NCBI GenBank assembly: GCA_002780065.1
Contig: PEWQ01000207.1
Span: forward strand, 1 to 8,199
DNA from: Candidatus Hydrogenedentes bacterium CG07_land_8_20_14_0_80_42_17
Lineage (GTDB): Bacteria; UBA8481
Direction: 5' to 3'
Length of the DNA stretch: 8,199 nt
Positions within the stretch are counted from its first letter, which is position 1; every line of letters begins with the position of its first letter. This document shows positions 8,021-8,199 of the stretch, one piece after another. Below the pieces are notes generated by a model. That model was not told the origin of the DNA. It saw only the letters and a list, made by a program, of their open reading frames with translations, and ran no database searches. Both the position numbers and the translations under genes were made by a program.

Positions 8021-8056
8021 TACTTTAATTATACTAATTATTTTAATTATTGTAAT
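8021..8056 (-). promoter_or_regulatory. Sigma70-type promoter of the signalling operon
   Basis: On the minus strand a perfect -10 TATAAT lies at 8033-8028. A -35-like ATTACA (4 of 6 matches to TTGACA) lies at 8056-8051, with the optimal 17-bp spacer. The start of transcription would fall near 8021, leaving a leader of about 27 nt before the chosen start codon. AT-rich DNA makes chance matches likely, but the spacing and position just ahead of a strong ribosome binding site support the call. Confidence 0.55.
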
Positions 8057-8059
8057 TAT
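8024..8059. repeat. Four tandem 9-bp AT-rich repeats with invariant TAATTAT core
   Basis: On the plus strand the units are TTTAATTAT, ACTAATTAT, TTTAATTAT and TGTAATTAT, starting at 8024, 8033, 8042 and 8051. The seven-base core TAATTAT is identical in all four and the 9-bp period is exact. A degenerate fifth unit (TATTAATGT) follows. The array covers the -35 to -10 region of the first gene, so it is a candidate multi-site operator. Its low complexity means slippage could also have produced it. Confidence 0.7.
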
Positions 8060-8081
8060 TATTAATGTATATTTTTACAGT

Positions 8082-8100
8082 TGTGGATAACTTGTGGAAT
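8082..8100 (-). promoter_or_regulatory. DnaA-box-like pair (one perfect, one degenerate)
   Basis: The minus strand carries TTATCCACA at 8090-8082, which matches the strict DnaA box consensus. A related sequence, ATTCCACA, lies at 8100-8093, 11 bp away in the same orientation. The pair sits directly upstream of an AT-rich repeat block and the operon promoter. DnaA is known to act both at origins and as a transcription factor. Whether either role applies here is inference, and a single perfect 9-mer can occur by chance. Confidence 0.4.
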
Positions 8101-8117
8101 ACGGGGGAAATACGGGG
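8098..8117. repeat. Paired AATACGGGG direct repeats (REP-like, RAYT-associated)
   Basis: Two copies of AATACGGGG start at 8098 and 8109, 11 bp apart. On the minus strand they read CCCCGTATT. The second copy runs on into GGGGACACATCAC towards the transposase stop codon. GGGGACACA-type motifs are, from my general knowledge, common beside RAYT genes. No REP hairpin is visible here, so this may be only part of the element. Confidence 0.5.
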
Positions 8118-8122
8118 ACACA

Positions 8123-8199
8123 TCACTTATTTAGTTTTTTCCTTCCCGGTTTCTGTGGTTTTAATATCCTGCCTGTCATCTTTTCTAGTTTTTCTGTAA
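8123..8199 (-). CDS. REP-associated tyrosine transposase (RAYT, Y1/HUH type), C-terminal fragment at window edge
   Basis: Only the last 24 complete codons and the stop (TGA at 8125-8123) lie in the window; the rest continues beyond 8199. The minus-strand frame reads TEKLEKMTGRILKPQKPGRK followed by KLNK. This resembles the typical RAYT C-terminus, in which an acidic-basic 'EKLEK..GR.L.PKK' helix is followed by a 'PGRPKK'-like basic tail. RAYTs are single-strand HUH nucleases related to IS200/IS605 TnpA that act on REP repeats. The CCCCGTATT repeats directly after the stop fit that reading. The catalytic HUH and Tyr residues are outside the window, so activity cannot be judged. It points the same way as the signalling operon but is separated from it by about 130 bp holding a separate promoter. 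The call rests on a short tail and its context. Confidence 0.6.
   Translation of the reverse strand, partial: TEKLEKMTGRILKPQKPGRKKLNK

Noticed and set aside
8024-8068. A CRISPR array.
   Set aside because: The repeats are 9 bp with no spacers, far too short for CRISPR, and no cas gene is present.
8024-8100. Calling the DnaA box plus AT-rich block a replication origin.
   Set aside because: There is only one perfect box, no replication gene nearby, and the AT-rich block is equally explained by a promoter with operator repeats.

Overview
The window is a bacterial chromosomal segment of roughly 40% G+C carrying one dense operon. Seven genes lie on the minus strand, so transcription runs from high to low coordinates, and neighbours overlap or sit within a few bases of each other. 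Nearly everything encoded is two-component signalling machinery: six receiver (REC) domains, two GHKL ATPase domains and two histidine-bearing H-boxes. The remaining gene encodes a FapA/DUF342 protein. Hybrid kinases with HDFNN H-boxes, a CHASE4 sensor, FapA and a REP-associated transposase remnant suggest a free-living, probably Gram-negative bacterium. The sequence alone does not place it in a phylum.

Layout in transcription order. At 8123-8199 is the C-terminal end of a REP-associated tyrosine transposase (RAYT), cut by the window edge. It is followed by CCCCGTATT direct repeats, a perfect DnaA-box sequence, and an AT-rich block of four exact-period 9-bp repeats that coincides with a good promoter. 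The operon then encodes: (1) a BldC/MerR-type HTH fused to a C-terminal receiver; (2) FapA; (3) a soluble kinase-receiver hybrid that contains no histidine at all; (4) a 65-residue protein that looks like an isolated H-box helical hairpin; (5) a membrane CHASE4-HAMP-PAS-PAS-kinase-receiver hybrid; (6) a double receiver with a C-terminal membrane anchor; (7) a single receiver whose last codons are made of an 8-bp tandem repeat. Bases 1-61 are A/T-rich with no convincing terminator.

Proposed working (inference): the membrane kinase senses a signal and autophosphorylates on its own histidine. The soluble kinase has Asn where the phosphoacceptor His should be, and the next gene supplies a small His-bearing hairpin. 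The two may form a split kinase, or the hairpin may be a ChpT-like phosphotransfer hub serving the six receivers. The HTH-receiver is the only DNA-binding output, and the 9-bp repeats over the promoter are a plausible autoregulatory operator for it. FapA and the membrane-anchored double receiver may tie the relay to the cell envelope or to motility or surface structures.
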